Translations under genes and position numbers: made by a program
The notes under the pieces: model-generated
What the model saw: the letters and a program-made list of their open reading frames with translations, nothing else
Told to the model about the DNA's origin: nothing
Databases searched by the model: none
Shown: positions 25,569 to 35,358 of the stretch, in pieces
Layout of the letters: every line of letters begins with the position of its first letter
How positions within the stretch are numbered: the stretch's first letter is position 1
From: Epiperipatus broadwayi
Lineage: Eukaryota; Onychophora; Udeonychophora; Euonychophora; Peripatidae
Length of the DNA stretch: 64,000 bases
Direction: 5' to 3'
Assembly: GCA_028023455.1 (NCBI GenBank)
Contig: JAQFVV010006305.1
Coordinates: 115,001-179,000 of the forward strand

Positions 25569-25953
25569 TTGGTGAAAGATTCTTTTATTCTTTATTTATA
25601 TCTGCTCTATTATAACTTTTTGCTACCGTTTACAGGAATGTGATTATTTTACTTTTATTTTATTTATTTATGATAACAGCGACTGATCGACGTCCGCTCC
25701 TCTATCTCCCGCTATGTTTTTTTTTTTTTTATTTATTTATTTCTCTCCGGCTCCCAATGTTTTATTTAAAAGGTTTGCGATGTTATGAATCGCTGCGTTT
25801 TGTTCCGTTTATTTATATTCGTCCAAAGCTTTTGTTTACATGAAAAAAGTTTTGCGTCTTTTCCGAGGTTCGGCCGCTTTTGCTAATATCTTGATTTGCT
25901 TCTCTAACACATTATTTGCATTAACTTCACGTTTGGAAGCGTCATTTGTATTA

Positions 25954-25974
25954 GCCTCACGTTGGAAGCGCCAA
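25954..25974 (-). promoter_or_regulatory. E2 primer binding site, partly duplicated
   Basis: Next to the LTR edge the minus strand reads TTGGCGCTTCCAACGTGAGG, resembling the tRNA-Lys type primer site (TGGCGCCCAACGTGGGGC) with a few differences. A near copy follows immediately downstream (plus 25925-25948, containing CTTCACGTTTGGAAGCGTCA). The tRNA assignment is inference from similarity. Confidence 0.6.
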
Positions 25975-25975
25975 T

Positions 25976-28140
25976 TGTTACCGTCAGCCTATTTTAGCTT
26001 TTTATCCGTACGTTCCTAAAAGAGATCGAGAGCTCCGAAACAAACATGACATAGCGTAAAGCTTTATTTATTTTCTTATATCGGTAATTATTCACTATCA
26101 ATACAAGGGGGCGCCAGACACGATGATTTAATTATTATTTAACTTCTCGCATCACCTTACGTCATGTCAAAACGATTTCGAAGTCTAATCCCGCCCACAA
26201 GCTCCAACTCCTAGCATGGACCAATAGGGTCACTCAGGGCCACGATGTAATTGTTTCAGCAATTACTCCTTACGTAAAAGACGCACTGTACACTAATGGG
26301 AAGGAAGTTTTATTTATTAACTGAGTGATCCTAGTACTGGACTTAACTATTGGTTGTTGGCGACCAATACGACTGTTCGTTCATCCCTCCCAAACAATTA
26401 GACTTCTTAGATCATCCCCCCTATGAATTACTTTCAATATTAGCATTAAACATTTATTTATATTTTATTATAGGCCCGCCCAATTCTTAACCTATCTTAA
26501 CTAAGAGTAAATAAATAAACATCGTGACTTACGGCACGATGTTGGCAAAAGACATTTAAAAAGAAACAAATGGTTAAGTAAACAAATATAAATCTAAATT
26601 AGTGTAATTAAATGATAACTTTATTGATGATCAAAAGAAAAAATAAAATAAGAATTTAATTGTACGAAAAGATTTGAGAAATGCTCGACTTGTTTATATA
26701 CTGAACAAATTTATTGAATATAAAAAAAAGCAATATTAATTCACATTTTATTAGCACACGCACACACACGCATTCACGCACTCGCACAGAAAGAAATATA
26801 TTATACATACTACAATATGGAATACAAATTTCATTTTATATCTTAAAAGTAATTGCGATGGCTTATTAGATAATAATTAAGGTCAAAGTTCATGTTTGGA
26901 AAAGTCCTAAGATTAAATTTGATTTTATGAATGTTGAGGTTACGCAAAGATAAGTTACAATAATAGGATAAATGTTACGGAATCTTTTATGATTTAATTT
27001 ACGCAAGTGTAAGTTAGTTAACTATGAGATTGCCTTTAAGAGTTTACGAATGGAGTGAATGAAACATAAAGTAAAATAAATTGTTACCTAGGATTTGGAT
27101 TTCGACTTCCGCTGCTTCGAATGAAATGAGGATTTGAACGTGGGATATGGCATCTTCATAATGAAGTATTCGTTTTATTCAAAGTTGAGCATAGCGTGGT
27201 CTGGACGATTCTGGTATTTCTCGGAACATTATTATTTGATCGGAGCATTAATTTCAAATGGAGATGTCGTTAAATATTCATAGCTTCGGAGATATTTGGT
27301 GGCGGAGCGTCGATCAATCACTGACGGGTTTCCTAGCCCATCATGATAATCGACGCTCTCAGTATTAATTTCACAACGATCATCTTGAATATGGATACGG
27401 CGAAACGAAAGAATATTATTTTATATCAAGCTATATCAAGTAGACTATATTGAATATATCAAGCAAGCACGTTAAGCGAAAAACATATTAAGCAACAATA
27501 TCAAGCCAACATTGAATAGATTTTTCGTGATATTTATATGAGATGGATCTTATCTTAGGATCCAATCTCCCCCCAGAGTTCCATATTTTTAGAGTTGTCG
27601 TTCGGGTCCGCGTCCGATGTAAATGTTCACTCAATCCTTGTGCTTAAGGCAATTTTAGGTCTAGGCAATCTCATGTTGCAATCTCAGTTAACAAACTTCT
27701 ATTCATTCACACTTTGAGTGCATACGTGTGTGCGTGTCTTACCAGAACAATACAATTTACATTAACTTAGAAGTCGAGCATTTAATCTTTTCTCAAAATC
27801 ATTTCTATAAGTTTTACTTTTACTATAATTATAATTCTAAAAGAAACCCTTTTTTAAATACCCCGTGGCGTATACAAGTGGAAATTATCTATTAATATTT
27901 ATAATGGCATATTATTTTTCATTTTACTATATTTTTAGAGAATGTTATTTTATTAATTTATACGAAAGCCTTGACTATTTAATGAGACAATTATTATCTT
28001 TATTTTTACAAATGTATTTTAGAAAATGTGGAAAGAAAACTATATCTATTTTTTATCCTAAGTTGTAAGAAAATAAAATAGAGTATTTTACATTGCTTGA
28101 GTGTGTGTGTGTTTACATATACCGACTTTGTCTCGGTATA
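25976..28140 (-). repeat. E2 5' LTR
   Basis: 2165 bp, partner of 21367-23530. Differences seen by eye include single base changes (for example near 26198 and 27664) and one-base indels in A or T runs. Confidence 0.9.
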
Positions 28141-28146
28141 ATATAT

Positions 28147-28556
28147 AGAAATAAACAGAATATTAGGTGTGAGTTAATATATGATAATAGTAAGGAAAGT
28201 AGTTTATTGTTTAAAGGCTCGAACGGGATCTTTAGCTACAAAAGAATATACATGTAAATGGAAAAATATGGGTGATTTATTTTGTAAATTATGTAAGGAA
28301 GGAATTGAAAATATTAGGCATTTGTTAATTGAATGTAAATGTTTGAAAACAGAAAGGGTACATATAATGAAGTTGTGGAAAAATAAATATGAAAAGAGTG
28401 ATTATACAGAAAGTGAATTATTGGTTTTTATGCTAGGTTTGGGAAAAGATAAGGGGGATTTAGATATAAAGGTTATAGAGTTGACAAAAATTATGTTGTG
28501 GAAATGGGATAGAGCAGATTATGGGTAAATTTAGAGTGGGGAATGTAAAAGAAAGT
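28147..28556 (+). pseudogene. LINE C-terminus with CCHC motif
   Basis: The LINE frame resumes after E2. The open part from 28181 contains FCKLCKEGIENIRHLLIECK, a C-x2-C-x8-H-x4-C motif typical of the C-terminus of many non-LTR reverse transcriptases. Upstream bases 28147-28200 are in a different frame, so at least one indel separates them. The ORF ends with a TAA at 28526-28528, followed by a short 3' untranslated region and the (ACATC)n tail. Confidence 0.8.
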
Positions 28557-28641
28557 GGCTAACAGGTTTATCTGGGCTTAATTGCTGAGATATTCTTGAC
28601 TTCGTTTAAGGAGAAGCCATAATACATCACATCACATCACA

Positions 28642-30770
28642 TGGAAAATTTGTTTACTGTGATCAGAATAGATGATGATGATGGTTTGCACTGACTAGAC
28701 TCAGGGAGAAACAAGAGATCTTAAATTGTTTAGACAATTGAGACAAAAGCACAAAGACAAACGTCAGCCAAATTAAGTTTAAACATATTTCGTAAATTTT
28801 ATTATGAGAAAATAAATTATTAAATATAAGTTTATGACACAAGAGATGGGGGTTAACTCAGGCGTGTACCAGACATACTAAAGGCAAAGCTATGACAGAC
28901 TGACTGATCTTCTAATAAACAAATGTAAAAGGGAGGAAGCAAATTTCATTCAGCAGAGGATTCACCTAAACATTGGTTTTCACTTTCAGATATTTAAACC
29001 ATATGCCCCTGAAATAGACCAAAGAATCCAGCGCCGATGAGCTGTTCGAAATCTAAAACTTGGTCAGACCTTGAATGTCCTTATATTGGTATGAGCTGCA
29101 CCTATTACTACGTTTAAAATAACGGTGATTGATCCATCTCAAGAACAACCGAAAAATATGCTTTAACGGAGTAAAAACAATTAAAATTGGTGAATCCCAG
29201 CCAAACGATTGGTAAAAATTAGTCTAAAATTAATACAAAAAGGTCTCAATAGGAGACAAGCAAATAATTAGAAAAACAGTTATGTCTGCCCTAGCAATTA
29301 AAAAAAAGAAAATGAATTACAAACAAATTCTGAGTACACGCTCTGATAAATTTAAAGCATACGTAATAAATACAAAAATAAATCTATCGGAGAGTGCACA
29401 TGAGTACAAAAATCTTAAAAGTTGTAAACACTTTAGCAGAATGAAAGTATCGCTCACCTGTAATTTAAGAAAGGATACATTTTATCTTCCTGCTGATGAC
29501 TTATAAAATTACAAAGGAAAACACAATTCTAATTTCCGCTTTTTAGAGATATTAGAAATGAAATCTCCACTGACGGCAAATTAGACAATAAAGTCACCAG
29601 CCAAAAGATTTTTGGAGGTTTAGCAATAGGGCAAACAGAGATTTTAAAATTAATTATTGAATACTAAATAATTACAGGTAAGTATTTAAAATGCACTGAC
29701 CGCTAAAGCATTTATAAAAGCGAGGCATAAAATATAAATATAAAACTCATTCGTCACTCTCCAATAAACAAAACTGAAAGCAAATTGGAATCTTAAAACT
29801 AAGATTCCAAGACACACTATAGAATATTGGAAAACACAGCAAATATTAGATATGAGGCTATATTGATTTAAGGAGACATATTTATGATTAGATTGAGCAG
29901 AGATTTAATGAGAATTAATTTACCCTGGGAAGAATAAAAAACGAAAATAGTTACCTTTCAGTAAAACAAAGTTCACATAGAGTGCACACTTTTATTTAAG
30001 TTCATTTTCAGGTTCTTTATGCAGCAATGTAGATGTAGAGAGGTTCTGTCTTCTTTTAGGAGTTCAAGGCATTACTGGAGCAAACTTGGAAGTCAGGGAT
30101 CCGTCTTTTGTGGAGTTAGCAAGCCATTCAGGTGGTGGTAACAAGTATAGAATTTTTCATTTTGTTGTAGGCAAAGGTATTTAATCACAGCTGATGTCCC
30201 TTAAGAAATTAAATGTCCGTGCGGCCCTCTGCATATAAATTAAGCTTCACTTGATAAACAGCTTGTCTATCTACGAACAATGAATTAACAGACACTCCAA
30301 ATTTTCGGGGCTATTTATACGTTGCTCCATTTTCCCGTGAAACACTTTACTTGTTGTCCAATTTCTACACCTTAGGCAGGGCAAATATTAATCTCCTGCT
30401 CAATCTATCTAAGAATTCTACCCAGGGTTTATTGAAATGAAAACAACAACATAAAAATCAAATCTCCGCTATCAAAATTGTTTACAATAATTAAAATAAA
30501 AGCAACAGGAATGCAATTAGCTAGCCAGCTTGTTTTTAAATCAAATGGATTTAAAAACAGGTGGTATATGAAAACTATTTTAAAATAAATCGATAAATAT
30601 TTTTAAAAAATCCGTTTTACATATAAACGCGTGTATACTTGGATACACGCATTCTTTTTAAATAATATTGCAAATTTAAACTCTACGTTTAATTAAAATT
30701 AAAAGCTTAATAAATTTCTTTTTTTTTTGTTTAATAACAACACCATTGAACCGGATTTCAATCAGGTTCA
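28642..30770 (-). repeat. E3 5' LTR, main part
   Basis: Matches 14659-16779. The missing end of this LTR lies at 18431-18482, on the other side of the LINE. Compared with the 3' LTR, a short stretch near 30219-30240 is replaced. It ends GGTTCA and then gives way to alternating TA. Confidence 0.82.
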
Positions 30771-30905
30771 ATATATATATATATATTGTGATAGTAGTCC
30801 CATTGGCTCAACAGTCTTAAAATAATCAACTTATTTTTTATATATATAAGAAAAAAAACTTTCAACTTATTTATATATATATATAAGAAAAAAAACTTTC
30901 AATTT
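30771..30905. repeat. TA tract and short tandem duplication
   Basis: After the TA run at 30771-30785, two copies of a unit with TATATATATAAG, an A-run and CTTTCAA lie at about 30825-30862 and 30863-30902. Confidence 0.65.
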
Positions 30906-33589
30906 ATATTATAAATATTAGCATAGCATTGTCAAGGGATACCAAAATGACAATCATAGCTTCTGAAATGAGTGGTGATGGTCATCTTCCCAACCCAATT
31001 CATACTCCTATTACACTAGGAAATACAAAACACTAATAGACTTTTTTTTTTTACATACCAGATATTCATTTCAAAATTTAAGCCAAATTAGAACACATAA
31101 TTTTCAGATCACCTTGCCCTTTCAGTTCAGATTGAAACAGCAAACAATATTGTTCATCCTACCAGTAACACCCTCAAAATGTTAATAAAATCCACAACTA
31201 CAGAAGCCATATCATCTGAGGCTTACATATACTTCAAAAAAATAGATATACTTAACAATCCCATTGAAGAGGCATGGTTTTCCTTTATTGGTATCCTCCA
31301 ATCAATCATATCTCATCATACAATCAAGTGAAAGGGATTACTAGGCCTTCTTAGGATCTAGATGAACTGAGTTACAGAATGAAAACCTGCACTTCTGCTT
31401 CATACTCTATAGATGATATCATTTCTATTAAACAACACTCTAGAGCTAAACAGAAGGCCCGCGTCAAACGAGCTAAGATTTTTCTTGACCAACAAAACTG
31501 CTGGACAAGAGGTTACCGCTGCTGGGGCTATCAAATCCCTGCCCCAATGAAGACATGCATAAAAGATTGTGATCTGAGCTCACTGATAAGTGTTGGTTCA
31601 GTACACAATGCAATTTGCAAATCAATTAACTTTTTCAAATGTCTTTAATGATATGCTTCAAGAATACATGGTGGAACGACTAAAAAAGATATTACATTTA
31701 AAAAAAGTGAGATGAAGTTGAATTATTCTGTGTGTTTTCTTAAATTAAAAAGCAAATAGATTAATCTTTAATTGACATTTAAAGTTTATACCTGGGTTTG
31801 ATATATGATGTTATTGGTGTCAAAAGATGTGAGTGCAGAAAGTTTTGTCACTTTTAAATTAAAGTGTAATATATGTGTGTATGTGTATGCGCGTATGTGT
31901 ATATATAAAAGGAATTTCCATGTATGTACCCAGACAAATTTGAGTTATGACGTAAATGGGCAACTATGAACTGACAAATACAAACTAAAGCCATACTATC
32001 TAAGTAAATAAATTATTATGAAAGAAAATCAGACAAAACTAGTTTTATCTAGATAAATACAAAACACGATTTCAGTTTGCAATTGCCAATTTTAATTTGA
32101 TTGCCTAATTGCATCATGTTGGACGTTTATCTAAACATAGATATGAAATTTTCTATTATATTTTAATGTTTATACTTATAAAATCTTGAAAATCTTCTAA
32201 TATATATAATTTTTATAAGAGATTTGTTTACTTGTGAAAATATAAAATATACTAAGGTAAAAGCAATTCTAGTTTTGATTCAAATGTAAATCAGATAAAA
32301 ATACTATTAATAGTTGTTGCGAGTTCAGTTGCAATTAACAGCTTTAATTTGTCGTTTATATAATTGCATTAGAGTTGAAGTTTATATAAATAAATATATG
32401 AAAATTTCTATTATTCTTTAAATGTTCACATCTACAAGGTCAATGAAACTCGATTAATATATACACACAGATATATAGTCTTCATAAGCAATGGCAAAAC
32501 TATCGCTAAACAATGATCAACTGATGACACTTATTCTTAGTACTCTATAGCTTAGATAGGTCTGTCTTTGACATAGATTATGTATATATAAAAATATGGT
32601 ATATATATATATATATATATAGTTTTTAAAATAATATGCAATTTATATATGTAGGATGCAAAAGCAGTGGCAGATGACAACAAAAGTTAATTTATTGGAT
32701 TAGTCATCACCTTGCATTGACTAGGGGGTTGATCTGTAGCAGAGACGTATATGGACAGTACCTAGGCTCAGAATCTATAAGATTATAGCATTTCCCTCAA
32801 TAGTAGTGCAGATTGCATTTTTTTTATTTTTACACTCAAAGCACTGACAATCATCTGACCAATTGTAATAATTGAGAACATTTACTCTCTAGAAAAGATT
32901 TAGCTCAAAGTTATTTACTGACCAGTACTATCTTATTTGCCTATGGGTTATCTATCTAAAAGAAAGGACCTGTTTTTGAACTAAAGAAATCTCAGTTTAC
33001 TTTTACTAGATATGTAAACTTTAAATTAAACATGGCTAAATACATATGTAAATAAAGGGAATAAATCACTTTTTCTTAAACTATGACTTAAAAACACTCT
33101 AAACGTTGAATAAAGAAATCAAGAATAAAATGAATCTACCTATTCTTAGTTATTCATCAGAGCAATGATTCATTCTATTCATAATTCTTTAGTTTCAAAT
33201 TTAGAGTGCTTTAAGTTATAGCCTGAGGAAAAGTGATTTATCTTTTAGTTTACATATACATTGAGCTATGTTTAATTTAAAGTTTACATTAAGCAATACT
33301 GTATGGAGAGTTTTGCTCTGTTTAAAGTTTACATATTAAATCTTGTTTAATTATTACAATCTAGGTATTAAAAGTGAGATTCTGTCTCTGGCCTTGTATG
33401 AGTTTAATAACTCTTAAGTGCTATATTTATCTGGTTAATAAAATAATTTCACTCTGAATTACCAACAATGTTGACAAAGGTATGCTTACAAACATTAGAG
33501 AAACTAAGAATAGTTGGATTTCATTCTATTCTTGGTTCCTTTGTTCAACATTTAGAGTACTTTTAAGTCATAATCTGGGAAAAAGTGGT
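30906..33589. other. AT-rich DNA, no gene recognised
   Basis: Only simple features are visible: a TG/TA-rich patch at 31870-31910 and TA at 32596-32622. The 89-codon frame at 31379 lacks any family signature. Two diverged related stretches near 32960-33110 and 33185-33330 share words around TTTACTTTTACTAGATATGT-like and GTTTACAT sequence, in part as inverted copies. Confidence 0.4.
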
Positions 33590-33602
33590 TTACTGCCTTT
33601 TT

Positions 33603-33713
33603 TTTTTTTTTCATATGTCATAGCATCGGCCGAGATGCGAACCCACACCCGTCTGCAACCAACTACTTGCTTGCAAGGTGGGTGCGATGACCTCTCAGCT
33701 AACAACGCTTGAC
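33603..33713 (-). mobile_element. tRNA-derived SINE with target duplication
   Basis: On the minus strand the head (from 33713) reads TTAGCTGAGAGGTCATCGC, an A-box-like segment, and farther on GGGTTCGCATCTCGG, a good B box. It ends in CATATG and a poly(A) tail. A 13-bp direct repeat, TTACTGCCTTTTT, flanks it exactly at 33590-33602 and 33714-33726. RNA polymerase III promoter boxes, an A tail and the duplication together make this a short SINE insertion of about 110 bp. Confidence 0.85.
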
Positions 33714-33726
33714 TTACTGCCTTTTT

Positions 33727-34472
33727 ACTATGTATGGTAAATGGCAATGCTAACTATTGCATTATAAGGACTATCACACTAATATTAGTAATATTTTATA
33801 ATTAAATATTTTTTATAAATTTCCTGACAAAAAAACAATAATGAATAATAGCATGTATTTATTATAGAAAAGAGTATTACTACTTGATCAATATATAAAT
33901 TTTATACTTTTCTAGATATGGTTTCATCATTCTCATCACTAGCATTAGTATCCCAATCTGGTTGTAACTTGTGACTGTCAAAATCATCTACAAATAAAAA
34001 AAATCCAAATAAAAAACATGTATATGACATTATAATAGTAATATTATTAAGTAATCATATTGCTTATCTATGTTCTCAGTTACACCAAATTAAGTATTTT
34101 ATTCTTTGGTGATATTCTTGCCTAAGTCAGTTTTACTTATTTATATTGCTTGTAAACATTGCATTAAAATAGTTCTATTTAGGGTTGTTGACTCAGACTG
34201 CCTTCTGCCCTGGATATTTATGATATTATTGTATATAGTCTGTTGTTAAACTTTATAAATATAATGGTTGTCAGAAATTGTCATTTCTTTTTATATCATA
34301 AAGTTTTCATTGTTAATACTTGTTTAACCAAAATCATTTAGTTAGCATTATGAGATTTTAACTTTGAAGGTAGTTTAGACAATTCAGATATAATGATGTC
34401 ATATTTTCAATCTTTTTGTCACTGTTTATTAACATTTAAAAAATATATACAACTTTAGTTATCACATTGCAA

Positions 34473-34473
<1 letters not shown>
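33727..34473. other. AT-rich DNA, nothing recognised
   Basis: No supportable feature. Confidence 0.5.
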
Positions 34474-34525
<52 letters not shown>

Positions 34526-34568
34526 TATTATTATTATTATTATTGTTGTTGTTGTTGTTGTTGTTGCT
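34474..34568. repeat. Compound trinucleotide repeat (TAA)n(TTA)n(TTG)n
   Basis: About seventeen TAA units, then about six TTA units (their reverse complement, so the tract can fold back), then about eight TTG/TTGC units. Confidence 0.92.
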
Positions 34569-34641
34569 GTTTTTTATTTCCAGGTGTTACCCACATGATG
34601 GCACTATTTCTAGGTAAATTCCTAAAAATATACCATTTCAG

Positions 34642-34762
34642 TGGCCTACACCCAACCTAATAGGCTTCTTTCTACGATAAAACACAGAAAGAGTGCTCAT
34701 GGCAGACCTCACCCCACCTACGAGGCTTCTTTCTACGATAAAACACAGAAAGAGTCCCCACT
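34642..34762. repeat. Two-copy tandem repeat, 61-bp unit with hairpin
   Basis: The units share GGCTTCTTTCTACGATAAAA followed by CACAGAAAGAGT, spaced 61 bases apart. CTTTCT and AGAAAG in each unit can pair around an ACGATAAAACAC loop. A third, looser partial match follows near 34768. Confidence 0.8.
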
Positions 34763-35273
34763 GGTCATGGCTTTTTTCTATGCTAAAAGCAGACAAATGC
34801 CTTTATTGGCTGCCATAGTTGGTTGTGTTATTAACTTTACCGTAATGCTAGCATGTCTATTTTCTCTATAATTTGGTGTGTGTGGATGTTAGCCTGTCAT
34901 AACTATTTAAAATTTCATTACAAAGGTAGTTTTTTTCAAGTGCTCTAACCTACTGTTACATTGTAATTTTATTAACAATGTCCTGAAGGCTCCATTACGA
35001 ATGGGTAACCCTCAAAAATTGCTTTTAAGGGTGTGGAATGGCAAAAATTTTGAGGATCACATGAAAAGTAACACCATTTGTGTTAGAAGAGTTGATAGTT
35101 ACTATATTGATGAATTAAATCGATGTTTGGGGTTGTTGTTAATCCCCACGTGCACGTATATAAATATTTGACATTATTTTGCTCTCTCTTTCCATTCCAT
35201 GTGTTTATCATCACGCAGCATATGTTAGTTATTTCAGAAAAATATTTCAGTGATTTCTGTAATATACTTGAAG
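34763..35273. other. No gene recognised
   Basis: Mixed-composition sequence without coding or repeat support. Confidence 0.45.
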
Positions 35274-35358
35274 TTGGATTTATGATTTAGAGATTAGCTC
35301 ATTGTGCCATCCCCAATACGGATGGCACAATGAGCTAATCTCTAAATCATAAATCCAA
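35274..35358. repeat. Perfect 39-bp inverted repeat
   Basis: 35274-35312 is the exact reverse complement of 35320-35358, with a 7-base loop (CCAATAC). The arms are of ordinary composition (for example GCTCATTGTGCCATCC), not simple repeats. Confidence 0.95.

Larger units (their letters stand above)
21367..28140 (-). mobile_element. E2: young gag-only LTR retrotransposon (minus)
   Basis: A 6.77-kb element inside the LINE. LTRs are 21367-23530 and 25976-28140. By eye I count only about ten differences over 2.16 kb, so insertion is recent. The duplicated target is ATATAT at 21361-21366 and 28141-28146, and the LINE sequence resumes after it. On the minus strand the order is 5' LTR, primer site (25974-25954), 400-base leader, intact gag (25568-24474), 940 bases without pol, 3' LTR. 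The LTR ends CGGTAACA on the minus strand but starts TATACCGAG, not TG, so the boundary at that side may be off by a few bases. It is the best-preserved element in the window. Confidence 0.9.
18483..28641 (+). mobile_element. 5'-truncated LINE interrupted by E2
   Basis: A non-LTR retrotransposon of about 3.4 kb once E2 is removed. In order it has a partial endonuclease (18488-19130), reverse transcriptase (about 19840-20580), a C-terminal CCHC motif (28280-28345) and a 3' tail of (ACATC)n at 28624-28641. The 5' edge is fixed by the join with E3 LTR sequence at 18482/18483, the 3' edge by LTR sequence resuming at 28642. Compared with the intact LTR at 14651-14660, five target bases (GTGTC) are missing at the insertion, so it made a small deletion instead of a duplication. 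A 57-bp copy of the same 3' end is found at 41001-41057. Confidence 0.87.
14601..30770 (-). mobile_element. E3: LTR retrotransposon (minus), split by a LINE
   Basis: Two 2.1-2.2 kb direct repeats flank the unit. The left (3') LTR is whole (14601-16779). The right (5') LTR is cut in two, 18431-18482 and 28642-30770, by a LINE inserted between. Removing the LINE gives an element of about 6.0 kb. On the minus strand the order is 5' LTR, primer-site-like sequence (18396-18415), gag-like ORF (17953 down to 17018), 3' LTR. No pol is present. The LTR begins TGAACC on the minus strand; its other end is uncertain. Both outer flanks are alternating TA. The key evidence for the split is that the 45 bases at 14608-14652 recur at 18438-18482, exactly at the LINE edge. 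Confidence 0.82.

Noticed and set aside
24799-25575. 258-codon plus-strand frame opposite E2 gag
   Set aside because: Serine-rich mirror of the minus-strand gag; codon composition of the other strand explains it.
27865-28068. 67-codon frame in the E2 LTR (largely shared with 23304-23458)
   Set aside because: Hydrophobic AT-rich frame, antisense to the element, with the extra copy explained by the LTR pair.
14601-30770. Reading the 2.1-kb repeats as a tandem segmental duplication
   Set aside because: The 45 bases shared at 14608-14652 and 18438-18482, ending exactly at the LINE, are explained more simply by one LTR split by the LINE insertion.
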